Source of the DNA: Flammeovirgaceae bacterium UBA2338
Lineage (GTDB): Bacteria > Bacteroidota > Bacteroidia > Cytophagales > Cyclobacteriaceae
NCBI GenBank assembly: GCA_002344795.1
Contig: DDUM01000048.1
Location: 1 to 43,225 of the forward strand
Length of the DNA stretch: 43,225 nt
Direction: 5' to 3'
Shown in pieces: positions 26,716-34,610 of this stretch (its first letter is position 1; every line of letters begins with the position of its first letter). Made by a program: the position numbers and the translations under genes. The notes below the pieces were generated by a model that had not been told where the DNA came from, made no database searches, and was given only the letters and a program-made list of their open reading frames with translations.

Positions 26716-27231
26716 TCAGTTGTTGTTTTTTCTATCCCTTAGTTGTTGGTTGCGGTCTCTTAAATTTTCTTTTCGCTGTTGCATGTCCCTCCGTTGTTGT
26801 AGTTGACGGATGATCATGCGCTGGAATTCTTTTTCAGCATTGCGCAGGTTCATAATCTGCTGCGCAGAGATTACATCCATCATCCTTCTGGAATAATCCT
26901 TTTCCAAATCCAACTGACGTTGTTTTATTTTTAGCCCCAGCTCTACCAGCTCTCTTTGCTTTTCCGGATCCTGGTTATCAGGGCCTACTTCTTTTTGTGC
27001 TTGTCGGAACTCGCGTACCATCTCACCTCTTTTCTGGGTGAACTCACGGTACACGGGCCAAAAACGTTCTGCTTGTTCTGGTGTTAGTCCAAGCCTTTCT
27101 GAGATCAGCCCGATACGTGCAGCTTCAATTTTTTCCCTGTCTTTAGGATCATTCAGTTCCTCTTCCTGTGCCATAGTGTATAGCGGGGAGGCCATCAACA
27201 GCACAAATAAAATTTTAATAATATTTTTCAT
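26716..27231 (-). CDS. Spy/CpxP-like periplasmic protein
   Basis: This 171-residue exported protein has a signal peptide (MKNIIKILFVLLMASPLYTMAQ). The mature part is almost entirely charged helix. A LGLTPEQAERFWPVY segment (about 48-62) resembles the LTxxQ motif of Spy/CpxP-family periplasmic proteins, which sense or relieve envelope stress as chaperones. The C-terminal 40 residues are very rich in Arg, Gln and Asn (RQLQQRRDMQQRKENLRDRN), which is unusual for the family. It sits 11 bases after the anti-sigma candidate, so it is a plausible effector or signal of the sigma system. Confidence 0.8.
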   Translation of the reverse strand: MKNIIKILFVLLMASPLYTMAQEEELNDPKDREKIEAARIGLISERLGLTPEQAERFWPVYREFTQKRGEMVREFRQAQKEVGPDNQDPEKQRELVELGLKIKQRQLDLEKDYSRRMMDVISAQQIMNLRNAEKEFQRMIIRQLQQRRDMQQRKENLRDRNQQLRDRKNNN

Positions 27232-27242
27232 CCTAATGGTTT

Positions 27243-27656
27243 TTACAATTCAATTTCAGTAGAATAATCTTCTAATAAGTCAATGTCTATTTCCGGATAA
27301 AGAAGTTGATCATTCAACGCATTGATGTCTTCCTCATCCAGGTTGGCAAAGTCCAATAGTTCTTCGGTCGTCAAGTCACTTTCTATAAGGTAATCGGACA
27401 GTGCTTCAGCATCTACACTTGCCAGTAACTCTTCCGGGTTGGCAGACATGGGTGTGCTTTGTCTGAATATCAAGAACAATGCAAAGCCCACGGCCAACAC
27501 AGGGAGTGCATAGCGCAGCACCAACCCATAGGATGGGATCCATGATGGTTTGTGCTCTTTTTCTGCAATACGTGATTGGATGATTCCAGGCAATTCATCA
27601 AAATAGCCTTCAGGCTCTTTAAACACGTTTTTCTTTGGTATGTCTTCCAGTTTCAT
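27243..27656 (-). CDS. Probable membrane anti-sigma factor
   Basis: This is a 137-residue single-pass membrane protein: a short N-terminal cytoplasmic part (1-44), one membrane helix (about 46-64, LRYALPVLAVGFALFLIF), and an acidic C-terminal part. The acidic part carries repeated short modules (LLASVDAEALSDYL, LLDFANLDEEDINAL). The gene lies 31 bases downstream of the ECF sigma gene on the same strand, the usual place for its anti-sigma factor. It lacks an HxxxCxxC zinc motif, so it is not a ZAS-type anti-sigma, and the role is inferred from position and topology only. Confidence 0.65.
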   Translation of the reverse strand: MKLEDIPKKNVFKEPEGYFDELPGIIQSRIAEKEHKPSWIPSYGLVLRYALPVLAVGFALFLIFRQSTPMSANPEELLASVDAEALSDYLIESDLTTEELLDFANLDEEDINALNDQLLYPEIDIDLLEDYSTEIEL

Positions 27657-27687
27657 TTTATCTTGGATTGCTGAATTTCATAATAGT

Positions 27688-28227
27688 TTAATGGGCAGTT
27701 AAAAATTCTTCAATTTTCTTTGTCGCGTGGTGAAAACTGGCTTTTAACGCTCCCACGCTGGTATCTGTAACCTCCGACATCTGTTCGTAGGTCATGTCTT
27801 CGAAGTACTTCATATTGAACACCAGCCTTTGTTTGTCGGGCAATGTAAGCAGCGCCTTTTGCAGTTTCTTTTGGATCTCATCGCCATCCATTTCCGGGGA
27901 GGCATCAATCTTGTTGCTCAGCTCTTTGTTTACATCTTCCAGGGGCAGAAAGAACCTTCTCTTTTTCTTTTTGAGAAAGGAAAGGCATTCGTTGGTCGCA
28001 ATTCGATAGATCCATGTGTAAAGTTGTGCGTCCTCCCTAAACCGATCTATGGCCCTATGGATTTTAATAAACACCTCCTGGGTTACGTCATTAGAATCGT
28101 CATGGTCGATGAGCATTTTGCGCACCATCCAATACACCCTTTTTTGGTATTCCCTTACCAATAAGTTGAACCCGTAACTTCTGGTTTCGGGGTTTCTGAT
28201 TTTGGCTAATAGTTCCTGGTCTTCCAA
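27688..28227 (-). CDS. RNA polymerase ECF-type sigma-70 factor
   Basis: This is a 179-residue sigma factor with only regions 2 and 4. Region 2 contains DDSNDVTQEVFIKIHRAIDRF and TWIYRIATNECLSFLKKKKRR. Region 4 contains LPDKQRLVFNMKYFEDMTYEQMSEVTDTSVGALKASFHHA. The protein is of usual ECF length and lacks extra C-terminal domains. It heads a unit with the putative anti-sigma, the Spy-like protein and the barrel protein, which is most simply read as an autoregulated envelope-stress module. Confidence 0.93.
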   Translation of the reverse strand: MEDQELLAKIRNPETRSYGFNLLVREYQKRVYWMVRKMLIDHDDSNDVTQEVFIKIHRAIDRFREDAQLYTWIYRIATNECLSFLKKKKRRFFLPLEDVNKELSNKIDASPEMDGDEIQKKLQKALLTLPDKQRLVFNMKYFEDMTYEQMSEVTDTSVGALKASFHHATKKIEEFLTAH

Positions 28228-28291
28228 AGAAGTAGTTGATGGCGTAGGTTAGGCGTTAGACTGCCCGATAGTCACAAGGTTTAATACCAAT

Positions 28292-29356
28292 TTACTGAAA
28301 TGCCTTGATGTAGTCCACCAATAACTCATATTGTTCCCTGGAATGAGCCGGGAAATTGGCAAAACGCAGCTGAGTGCCACCATGGACACCATAACCTTCA
28401 CCCGCAATGATCCCTTTTTCTAAAAGGAATTGGGAAAGCTTTTCAGTTTGGTTGCCAGATTCGGCTATGATAACGGTGGGGGACTGATAAATTTTTTCCT
28501 TTACAAAAGGAGAGAGACTGCCGTGTTGCATCAACTCATTGTAAAGGATTACCGCCTTGTATTCGGTTTCCTTGCGAATGGTATTTATGCCGCGTCTCAC
28601 CATATCTTCGGCTACTTTTCCCAGTACATAGATGGCGACACTGTTGGGTGTTTCCGGTGTTTGATTTTTTATACCATTCTTGAGGTAGAAGGGGAGTGTG
28701 TGATGAGTGCCAATGGAGAATCCTTTTGCCAGTAGGGATTCGGCACGGGCAATGCAAGCCTCGTTCACAATCCACACACCCAGGCCTGGCGGTAAACCAA
28801 ATCCTTTTTGTACGGAAAAATAGACCGAATCTACTTTACCGTAATCGAAGTCAACGTAAGGCAAAGAAGAGACTGCATCTACACATAAAAGCGCCTCTGG
28901 ATTTTGTTCTTTCAAACCATAAATGAAAGACTTAGGCAAGGCCACACCGGTGCTGGTTTCATTGTGCGTTACACCAATTAATTCGACATCCAGTTTTATT
29001 GGTTGGCTAAAACCTATTCCATCGGGTACACGTATTTCCTGTGCTTGTTTATGGAGTTGTTTGGCCGCCTTGTAAAACTTTTCAGAGAAAGCGCCATTCA
29101 CAAAATGCGCTGATTTTTCAATCACTAAATTTTGAATCAGCCGCTCCCATATTTCGGTGGCCGAAGACGTAAAGAAGATATGGTGCGTTTTGGGTATGGA
29201 TAGTAATGCCCGAAGCTGCTCTTGCGTATGTTGGTAAATGGCTTCGAAGGCAGAACTGCGATGAGACATAGAAGGCACACCCAGTTTAAAGGCGCTCCTC
29301 GTATGATCTTCAGCCGTAAAGTAAAGTTGGGAAGGACCTGGAGAAAAATTAACCAT
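28292..29356 (-). CDS. serC: Class V aminotransferase, phosphoserine aminotransferase-like
   Basis: This is a 354-residue PLP enzyme of fold type I. The N-terminal FSPGPSQLYF and VPSMSHRSSAF segments match the phosphate- and substrate-binding entrance of SerC. Cofactor motifs are SATEIWERLIQNL, then DAVSSLPYVDFD, and the PLP lysine is in SVQKGFGLPPGLGVW. It would convert 3-phosphohydroxypyruvate to phosphoserine. The reading as SerC is supported by the SerB-SerA fusion 1.2 kb away on the same strand, but a related alanine-glyoxylate aminotransferase role is not excluded. A minus-strand TAAATTTG (29373-29366) fits the -7 consensus just before the start. Confidence 0.8.
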   Translation of the reverse strand: MVNFSPGPSQLYFTAEDHTRSAFKLGVPSMSHRSSAFEAIYQHTQEQLRALLSIPKTHHIFFTSSATEIWERLIQNLVIEKSAHFVNGAFSEKFYKAAKQLHKQAQEIRVPDGIGFSQPIKLDVELIGVTHNETSTGVALPKSFIYGLKEQNPEALLCVDAVSSLPYVDFDYGKVDSVYFSVQKGFGLPPGLGVWIVNEACIARAESLLAKGFSIGTHHTLPFYLKNGIKNQTPETPNSVAIYVLGKVAEDMVRRGINTIRKETEYKAVILYNELMQHGSLSPFVKEKIYQSPTVIIAESGNQTEKLSQFLLEKGIIAGEGYGVHGGTQLRFANFPAHSREQYELLVDYIKAFQ

Positions 29357-29448
29357 TTACGGTAGCAAATTTAAATCATTAAATGATGATGTGAAGCGTA
29401 CAAAAAAAATACTTTTATTTCAAGACTGTCGAGCATACTTCTTTCCAC

Positions 29449-29456
29449 TAACTTTG
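29449..29456 (+). promoter_or_regulatory. Putative promoter -7 element (TAACTTTG) for the 6S-like RNA
   Basis: TAACTTTG matches the TAnnTTTG consensus of Bacteroidota housekeeping promoters exactly. It stands about 14 bases before the first structured base of the RNA candidate, on the plus strand, opposite to both neighbouring genes. A -33 element is not clear. Confidence 0.55.
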
Positions 29457-29462
29457 CAGTTA

Positions 29463-29690
29463 ATAAACACCCACTTGGACTTGGGACACGTTTCTGGAAC
29501 CTAACATTAATAACAATACCGAGTGCGTTCTTTATCAAAATCAGGCCTCATCCTGTTGGCAACAACAGGGCCTCATGCTGCGATTTATCGCAGTGTAGGA
29601 TAACAGTGGAAGGTTGCGATCTTTTAGAATAGCTCAAAACTTGTCGTATCTGGGGTTCCTAAACACCTCTCCGAGTCCAGTGGGTTTTTA
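29463..29690 (+). ncRNA. ssrS: Structured RNA, probably 6S RNA
   Basis: This non-coding stretch folds into one long rod. The closing stem pairs CCCACT (29470-29475) with AGTGGG (29679-29684) and continues GGACT/AGTCC and GG/CC across a U-G. After an internal loop, GGAACC (29496-29501) pairs with GGTTCC (29654-29659). Weaker pairs (ATAC/GTAT, GAG/CTC, TTCT/AGAA) lead towards a central open region. There are two apical hairpins: CCTGTT-GGCAAC-AACAGG (29552-29569) and CTGCGA-TTTA-TCGCAG (29578-29593). The 3' side ends in TTTTT. A rod of about 200 bases with this plan is the hallmark of 6S RNA, which binds RNA polymerase. tmRNA, RNase P and SRP RNA signatures are absent. The exact ends are estimates. 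Confidence 0.62.
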
Positions 29691-29695
29691 TTTCT

Positions 29696-30514
29696 TTAGT
29701 TAAGCTTACCCCCACAGTATTTGCAATGCACGGCATCTTTATCGTGCCCTTCTGCCAGGCAGTGCGGACAAACCTCGGTAGTTACCTCTTTACTTTTTTG
29801 AAATGCCATCTCTGCGGAAACTATTCCTGTGGGAATGGCAATTATTCCATAACCCATAATCATAATAACTGATGCCACGGCCTGCCCTAAAGGGGTGTGG
29901 GGTGAGATATCTCCATAACCCACGGTGGTCATAGTTACTATGGCCCAATAGATGCTTGTGGGTATATTGATGAAACCATTCTCTTCTCCTTCAATCATAA
30001 ACATGAGGGTACCTGCAAGGACAACGATGGTAAGAACAGAAACCAGAAAAACAGTTATTTTATACCTACTTGCCCTCAGTGCGTTGGCGAGCACTTGTCC
30101 TTCGCCAACAAATCGTGCCAGCTTTAATACCCTAAACACTCGGAGTAAACGAACACTTCTGAGAATCAATAAGGCGCTGGCTCCGGAAAGAATCAGACTT
30201 AAGTACATGGGCAACACAGAAACCAGATCTATGATGCCATAAAAACTGTAGGCATATTTTTGTTTGTTTTTAACTACCCAAATTCGCAAAGCATATTCTA
30301 TGGTAAATATGACTGTGAATATCCACTCCAGCACCAACAGTAAAGTACCTACTTTCTCTTTTACTGCAGATACACTTTCAAGCATAATCACCCCAATGCT
30401 TAACAGAATGAGGATGATCAGAACAATATCGAAAATCTTGCCTCTGGGTGTTTCGGCTTCAAAAATAATATTGTAGATCTCCCTTTTGAGTTTCTTATTG
30501 CTATCAGGCTTCAT
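29696..30514 (-). CDS. Voltage-gated potassium channel with C-terminal zinc ribbon
   Basis: This is a 272-residue six-helix channel subunit. The S4-like voltage sensor carries regularly spaced arginines (RSVRLLRVFRVLKLAR, about 119-134), and the selectivity filter is TVGYGD (197-202). The C-terminal tail has two CxxC pairs (Cys249/252 and Cys264/267) in a zinc-ribbon arrangement (CPHC, CKYCGG), an addition not found in simple KvAP-type channels. It probably forms a tetrameric K+ channel in the inner membrane. Its start is 6 bases after the stop of the SerB-SerA gene, so the two are co-transcribed, with the channel second. Its end lies directly after the T-run of the plus-strand RNA. Confidence 0.9.
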   Translation of the reverse strand: MKPDSNKKLKREIYNIIFEAETPRGKIFDIVLIILILLSIGVIMLESVSAVKEKVGTLLLVLEWIFTVIFTIEYALRIWVVKNKQKYAYSFYGIIDLVSVLPMYLSLILSGASALLILRSVRLLRVFRVLKLARFVGEGQVLANALRASRYKITVFLVSVLTIVVLAGTLMFMIEGEENGFINIPTSIYWAIVTMTTVGYGDISPHTPLGQAVASVIMIMGYGIIAIPTGIVSAEMAFQKSKEVTTEVCPHCLAEGHDKDAVHCKYCGGKLN

Positions 30515-30520
30515 TATTTA

Positions 30521-32413
30521 CTAATATAGCACTCGAAATTTGATGGTATGCTCAATTGATCTCATTTCTTTGATCAGATTCTTATTGTACTCCTTGTTAA
30601 TATCAGTAATCACATAACCAATGTGCTCGGTTGTCTTCAAATATTGACCTGCGATGTTGATTCCATTATCGGCCAATACCGAGTTGATTTTGGCAAGCAC
30701 TCCCGGTACGTTGTTGTGAATGTGAATGAGCCGGTGCGCATTTGCGAGAATAGGTAAAACCAGATTTGGAAAATTAACACTCTGACTGGTACTTCCTGTA
30801 TTGATATAGTCTGACAGTTTGTTAGGCACAAAATGCGCAATGTTCTCCTGTGCTTCCAGGGTGCTTCCACCAATATGGGGCGTAAGGATAACATTAGGAA
30901 GTCCACAAAGTTCGGATGCAAATTTTTCATCATTACTGATAGGCTCCTCCTCAAACACATCCATACCGCAGCCACGGATGTGCCCGTCCAGAATTCTTTC
31001 TTTCAGTGCTTTTACATCCACCACATGCCCTCGACTGAGGTTAAGGAGGATAACTCCTTTTTTCATCTGATCCAGTTCTTGTGCCCCAATCATATGCCGA
31101 TTGGATGATCGCCCGTCCACATGCAGGGAGACTACATCGGCCACCTGTAACAACTCTTTCAAACTTTTACATTTGGTTGCATTTCCAAGTGCCAGCTTTT
31201 CTTCCGTATCGTAATAGAATACTTTCATACCCAAACCCTCCGCTAAAACTGAAAGCTGAGATCCAATACTTCCGTAACCTACAATGCCTAAATTTTTGCC
31301 CCTGATTTCAAAACTGTTGCTGGCGGATTTGTTCCAGCTGCCTTCATGCATTTTGGCAAACTTATCCGGGAGGTTGCGCATGAGCATAATGATCTCTGCA
31401 ATGGCCAACTCCACCACAGATCTTGTGTTGCTAAAGGGTGCGTTGAAAACTGCAATTCCTTTTTTAGAAGCCGCATCAAGATCAATTTGGTTGGTGCCAA
31501 TGCAAAAGGCACCAATGGCCATCAGCCTGTTGGCATTTTCAAGTACTTTGGCGGTCACTTGTGTTTTTGAGCGAATACCAAGTATAGAAACGTTGGCTAT
31601 TTTCTCGCACAACTCGTCTTCTGTAAGTCCTGCGGGATACACTTCTACATTGAACCCTTCCTCCTTCATTAATTTCACGGCAACAGGATGTACGCTTTCG
31701 AGAAGCAAGACATTGATTCTGTTTTTGGGGTAGGAGATGACTGTATTTAAATTATTGAGATATAGGAATTCATCCAGGCTGGGAGTAATGTGATCTGCTT
31801 TTTTAAGGATGCTGTCGCGCTCTACATTTTCTGTGAAGGCATAAAATTTATTAGCGAGTCCGGAGTGTTTGATTTCATAATCGGTATATCCATCTCCGAT
31901 CACATATACATCACCGGGCAGATTCAGTTGCTTCAACTGTTCCACCTTGCCATTGTTGGAAGAAAGCGGGTTCTCTTCATCAAAACCAATAACTTCTCCT
32001 TTGTCGTTGAAGTGAAATTGATTGGCAAAGATATTCTCCTTTTTAATGCCATATTCCATTACGATGGGGTCGATAAAAGCATGAAACCCATTGGAGATGA
32101 TATAGACATGCCCGTTATTTTCTTCAAAAAATGTTCTGTTTCGTTTGAATGAATCAGACACCATACCCCTTAACACAACGACCAGTTGTTCCAGGTGACT
32201 TTTGTTGGGAGAGAGTAATTTTAATCTTTGTTTTAGCGACTCACGCACGGACAATGAGCCGTCCATACCCTGGTTGGTGAGGTCCTCGATTTGTTTCTTG
32301 ATGGCCTTTTTCTCAGGATGATCTTTTAGAGAGATGTCGGCTAGCGCATCAAATGCTTCTACTTTGGTGAAAGTACTGTCAAAATCAATTATGAAATACT
32401 TGGTGGGCTTCAT
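30521..32413 (-). CDS. serA: Bifunctional phosphoserine phosphatase / D-3-phosphoglycerate dehydrogenase (SerB-SerA fusion)
   Basis: This is a 630-residue fusion. Residues about 1-220 form a HAD-type phosphatase: the nucleophile motif DFDST has Asp10 and Asp12, and GDGYTD (173-178) is motif IV. Residues about 232-560 form 3-phosphoglycerate dehydrogenase with the NAD site GYGSIG (379-384), SLHVDGR, and LTPHIGGST with the catalytic His. The last 70 residues are an ACT domain (VPGVLAKINSVLADNGINIAG), a usual site for serine feedback. It would catalyse the first and last steps of serine synthesis. I chose the ATG at 32413: the ATG 12 codons earlier adds an unrelated hydrophobic stretch, and a TACATTTG element lies between the two. 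Confidence 0.9.
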   Translation of the reverse strand: MKPTKYFIIDFDSTFTKVEAFDALADISLKDHPEKKAIKKQIEDLTNQGMDGSLSVRESLKQRLKLLSPNKSHLEQLVVVLRGMVSDSFKRNRTFFEENNGHVYIISNGFHAFIDPIVMEYGIKKENIFANQFHFNDKGEVIGFDEENPLSSNNGKVEQLKQLNLPGDVYVIGDGYTDYEIKHSGLANKFYAFTENVERDSILKKADHITPSLDEFLYLNNLNTVISYPKNRINVLLLESVHPVAVKLMKEEGFNVEVYPAGLTEDELCEKIANVSILGIRSKTQVTAKVLENANRLMAIGAFCIGTNQIDLDAASKKGIAVFNAPFSNTRSVVELAIAEIIMLMRNLPDKFAKMHEGSWNKSASNSFEIRGKNLGIVGYGSIGSQLSVLAEGLGMKVFYYDTEEKLALGNATKCKSLKELLQVADVVSLHVDGRSSNRHMIGAQELDQMKKGVILLNLSRGHVVDVKALKERILDGHIRGCGMDVFEEEPISNDEKFASELCGLPNVILTPHIGGSTLEAQENIAHFVPNKLSDYINTGSTSQSVNFPNLVLPILANAHRLIHIHNNVPGVLAKINSVLADNGINIAGQYLKTTEHIGYVITDINKEYNKNLIKEMRSIEHTIKFRVLY

Positions 32414-32432
32414 CAGGCTGAAAAGTAAGCCG

Positions 32433-32440
32433 CAAATGTA
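32433..32440 (-). promoter_or_regulatory. Possible -7 promoter element (TACATTTG) for the SerB-SerA fusion
   Basis: On the minus strand TACATTTG fits TAnnTTTG. It is 19 bases before the ATG at 32413 and inside the longer alternative frame, so it supports the shorter start. The -33 element is not evident. Confidence 0.4.
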
Positions 32441-32485
32441 GCAAGTCATAGTGATTTGTCCACCTGAACAGTTACAAATGAGTAT

Positions 32486-32911
32486 TTACGCTTGGTTAAG
32501 GTGTGGCGATTGGAGGAGGTTTGCCGTATATGCTTTGATCTGATCTCGTGTGGCCCTGAAGGCATCCATAATTTCAGGCCCAGTTCCGGTTACTTTGGCC
32601 GGATCAGGGAAGTTTTTATGCAACCTTGTGGCTTTTGACGGAAAATAGGGACAATTTTCTTTGGCGTGGTCGCACACCGTGAGGATGAGATCAAACGGAA
32701 TTGATTTGTATTCATCGATGTGATTTGAAGTGTGACGGGAAATATCAATGCCATCTTCTTTCATCACTTCTATCGCCATTGGGTTTACGCCATGCACCTC
32801 AATCCCTGCGCTATATACGGTTATTTTCCCTTTGGATAGATGCCTTAAATATCCTTCTGCCATTTGGCTGCGGCACGAGTTTCCGGTACAAAGAACAAGA
32901 ACAGTCAACAC
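32486..32911 (-). CDS. arsC: Arsenate reductase, low-molecular-weight phosphatase (thioredoxin-coupled) type
   Basis: This is a 141-residue ArsC of the LMW-PTP fold. The phosphate loop CTGNSCRS has Cys8. The relay cysteines Cys80 and Cys87 (VCDHAKENCPYFP) correspond to the three redox cysteines of the Staphylococcus enzyme (10, 82, 89). It reduces arsenate to arsenite using thioredoxin. The start overlaps the end of the upstream arsN2-like gene by 7 bases, so translation is coupled. It is the last gene of the ars unit. Confidence 0.93.
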   Translation of the reverse strand: MLTVLVLCTGNSCRSQMAEGYLRHLSKGKITVYSAGIEVHGVNPMAIEVMKEDGIDISRHTSNHIDEYKSIPFDLILTVCDHAKENCPYFPSKATRLHKNFPDPAKVTGTGPEIMDAFRATRDQIKAYTANLLQSPHLNQA

Positions 32912-33348
32912 GATTTTTTTAGCTGAAGGTACATGCAGATTGCTGTTACCGGACAGACATGTGAAAATTCAGAGGACGCTTGAACGGGCTTTGCTACAGC
33001 GTTCCTGTCGATCGTTTCAAATCCAATTTTTGTAAAGAAATCTTTGGCTGTTTCTGTGAGCAGATAAAGGCCTGTGAGATTTTTTTCTTTTGCTTTATCG
33101 ATAAGGTGATATGCTATTTGGGTACCCAGTTTTTTCCCCCGGTTAGCTGCAGTAATTGAAACGGAACGAATCAAACCATAATCATCATAGATTTCAATTC
33201 CTCCCGTTCCAATCAGCTTTTCATTTTCATAATACCCGATGAGTACGTGTTCCTCTTTACTGAGACCTTCATGTGGAAGACCAGCAGTCTTTAACTGTTC
33301 AGTGAACGCTTCGAGGTATTCAGGCGTATTTATATCGACTGGTATCAT
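32905..33348 (-). CDS. arsN2: ArsN2-like GNAT N-acetyltransferase
   Basis: This is a 147-residue GNAT protein. The acetyl-CoA-binding loop is SITAANRGKKLGTQIAYHL, followed by the typical ArsN2 ending TAKDFFTKIGFETIDR and HVCPVTAICMYL. ArsN-type acetyltransferases are found in arsenic loci. ArsN1 acetylates organoarsenicals such as the antibiotic arsinothricin, while the substrate of ArsN2 is not firmly known. Its gene lies between arsM and arsC, 15 bases from the first and overlapping the second, which supports the assignment. Confidence 0.85.
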   Translation of the reverse strand: MIPVDINTPEYLEAFTEQLKTAGLPHEGLSKEEHVLIGYYENEKLIGTGGIEIYDDYGLIRSVSITAANRGKKLGTQIAYHLIDKAKEKNLTGLYLLTETAKDFFTKIGFETIDRNAVAKPVQASSEFSHVCPVTAICMYLQLKKSC

Positions 33349-33363
33349 GGATAGTGAGGATTC

Positions 33364-34206
33364 TTAGTTACAGCATCCTGGTTCGCAACAAGCTTCCTTT
33401 TCTTGTTTTTCTGCGTACACAGTAATACTAAAGATGCCGAGGTTCCCCTTGTGATAATTTTCCAGTTCCTCTTTGCTTAGGTAGTCGGACACAATCTCTT
33501 TCGGTAGTTCTATTTTCTTTTCTTTCTGGAGTTTGATGTTGGTGAAGCCAGCTTCTTTAATGATGTTTAGGTATTCATCTTTTTGAATGGCACCCGACAC
33601 GCAACCGGCATACATCTCAGCACTTTCTTGTAATGCTTTTGGAAGGTCTCCAACCAGCACAATATCTGAAATACTAAAGTGGCCACCTTTTTTCAGAATA
33701 CGAAAAGTTTCTTCAAATGCTCTTTGTTTATTAGGCACCAGATTCATTACGCAGTTACTCACAACTACATCGGCCGCATCGGCTGTGATAGGAATATTCT
33801 CAATGTCACCGAATCGGAATTCAACATTGTTCAGTCCCAGTTTTTCAGCATTGGTTCGTGCCTTGTCAATCATTTTTTCTGTAAAGTCCACCCCAATTAC
33901 TTTTCCACTGCCACCAGTGACAGCGCGTGCTACAAAGGCATCATTTCCAGCACCTGATCCCAGGTCAACAACGGTATCTCCTTCTTTTATTTGCGCGTAC
34001 TCAGTTGGAAGTCCGCAGCCTAATCCCAGGTCTGCATCTTTTACATAACCAGATAGTTTTTCATAATCTTCGGCCATGATTGCTTCATCGATGGTGCCAC
34101 ATCCTGTAGCTCCGCAACAACTGGTTTCATTTTGTTCTTTACTTTGATTGGCTATGTTTCCATAGGTCTCTTTTACAATTTGCTTTAACTGTTCGTCTGT
34201 TTTCAT
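33364..34206 (-). CDS. arsM: Arsenite S-adenosylmethionine methyltransferase
   Basis: This is a 280-residue SAM-dependent methyltransferase. SAM motif I is VVDLGSGAGNDAF (about 79-91). The As(III)-binding cysteines known from algal ArsM have counterparts Cys64 (LGLGCGLP), Cys152 (SNCVMN) and Cys202 (AGCVSGA). Extra cysteines lie at the N-terminus (Cys30, 31, 36), and a CC..CC tail ends the protein (ACCEPGCCN). It methylates arsenite to mono-, di- and trimethylated forms. The gene begins about 34 bases after an ArsR-type palindrome (34240-34255), so it has its own regulated promoter and leads arsN2 and arsC. Confidence 0.93.
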   Translation of the reverse strand: MKTDEQLKQIVKETYGNIANQSKEQNETSCCGATGCGTIDEAIMAEDYEKLSGYVKDADLGLGCGLPTEYAQIKEGDTVVDLGSGAGNDAFVARAVTGGSGKVIGVDFTEKMIDKARTNAEKLGLNNVEFRFGDIENIPITADAADVVVSNCVMNLVPNKQRAFEETFRILKKGGHFSISDIVLVGDLPKALQESAEMYAGCVSGAIQKDEYLNIIKEAGFTNIKLQKEKKIELPKEIVSDYLSKEELENYHKGNLGIFSITVYAEKQEKEACCEPGCCN

Positions 34207-34239
34207 GGTGTATTGGGGTTGTTTAAAGTTATATTTTAA

Positions 34240-34255
34240 ATCGTAATATTACGAT
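34240..34255. promoter_or_regulatory. Putative ArsR operator upstream of arsM
   Basis: ATCGTA-ATAT-TACGAT is a perfect 16-bp palindrome in the gap between arsR and arsM. The same half-sites with the same 4-base spacing recur upstream of arsR. A near-consensus minus-strand element TAACTTTA (34231-34224) lies 8 bases downstream, so binding here could block RNA polymerase. Confidence 0.75.
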
Positions 34256-34273
34256 GTGATTTAATAAATTTTT

Positions 34274-34600
34274 TTAACAGCAGGAGGGGTCTTTGTATGA
34301 GTCGAAGAGTGTTGCAAGTTTGGCCTTGGCCTGATTCCATGCTTCAAGGTCTATGCAATAACATACACTTGGTCCGTCAATATTCCCTTTAATTAATCCC
34401 ACGTTTTTGAGTTCTTTTAAATGCTGTGAAACTGTAGATTGGGATAGCGGCAACTCATCTACAATGTCTCCGCAGATACATGATTGTTTTGATGCAAGGA
34501 GTTGTAGGATGGCCACTCTGGCAGGATGACCTAATGCCTTGGCCACACCGGCCAGTTCATTTTGTATTTCTGTGTACTTCTGTGTCTTAGTTGCTCCCAT
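34274..34600 (-). CDS. arsR: ArsR/SmtB-family metalloregulator
   Basis: This is a 108-residue winged-helix repressor. The recognition helix is in LPLSQSTVSQHLKELKNVG (about 50-68). Candidate As(III) ligands are Cys41 and Cys43 (SCICGD) at the start of the DNA-binding unit, with further cysteines at Cys80/82 (VCYC) and the C-terminal CC (107-108). It would leave its operator when arsenite binds. It is transcribed in the same direction as arsM but separated by about 67 bases holding an operator, and another operator lies upstream. Autoregulation is therefore likely. Confidence 0.92.
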   Translation of the reverse strand: MGATKTQKYTEIQNELAGVAKALGHPARVAILQLLASKQSCICGDIVDELPLSQSTVSQHLKELKNVGLIKGNIDGPSVCYCIDLEAWNQAKAKLATLFDSYKDPSCC

Positions 34601-34610
34601 ATGAATGCTT

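Noticed and set aside
29463..29690. tmRNA, RNase P RNA or SRP RNA
   Set aside because: No tRNA-like CCA end, no GAGGAAAGUCC-type core and no SRP tetraloop motif; the long rod fits 6S better.
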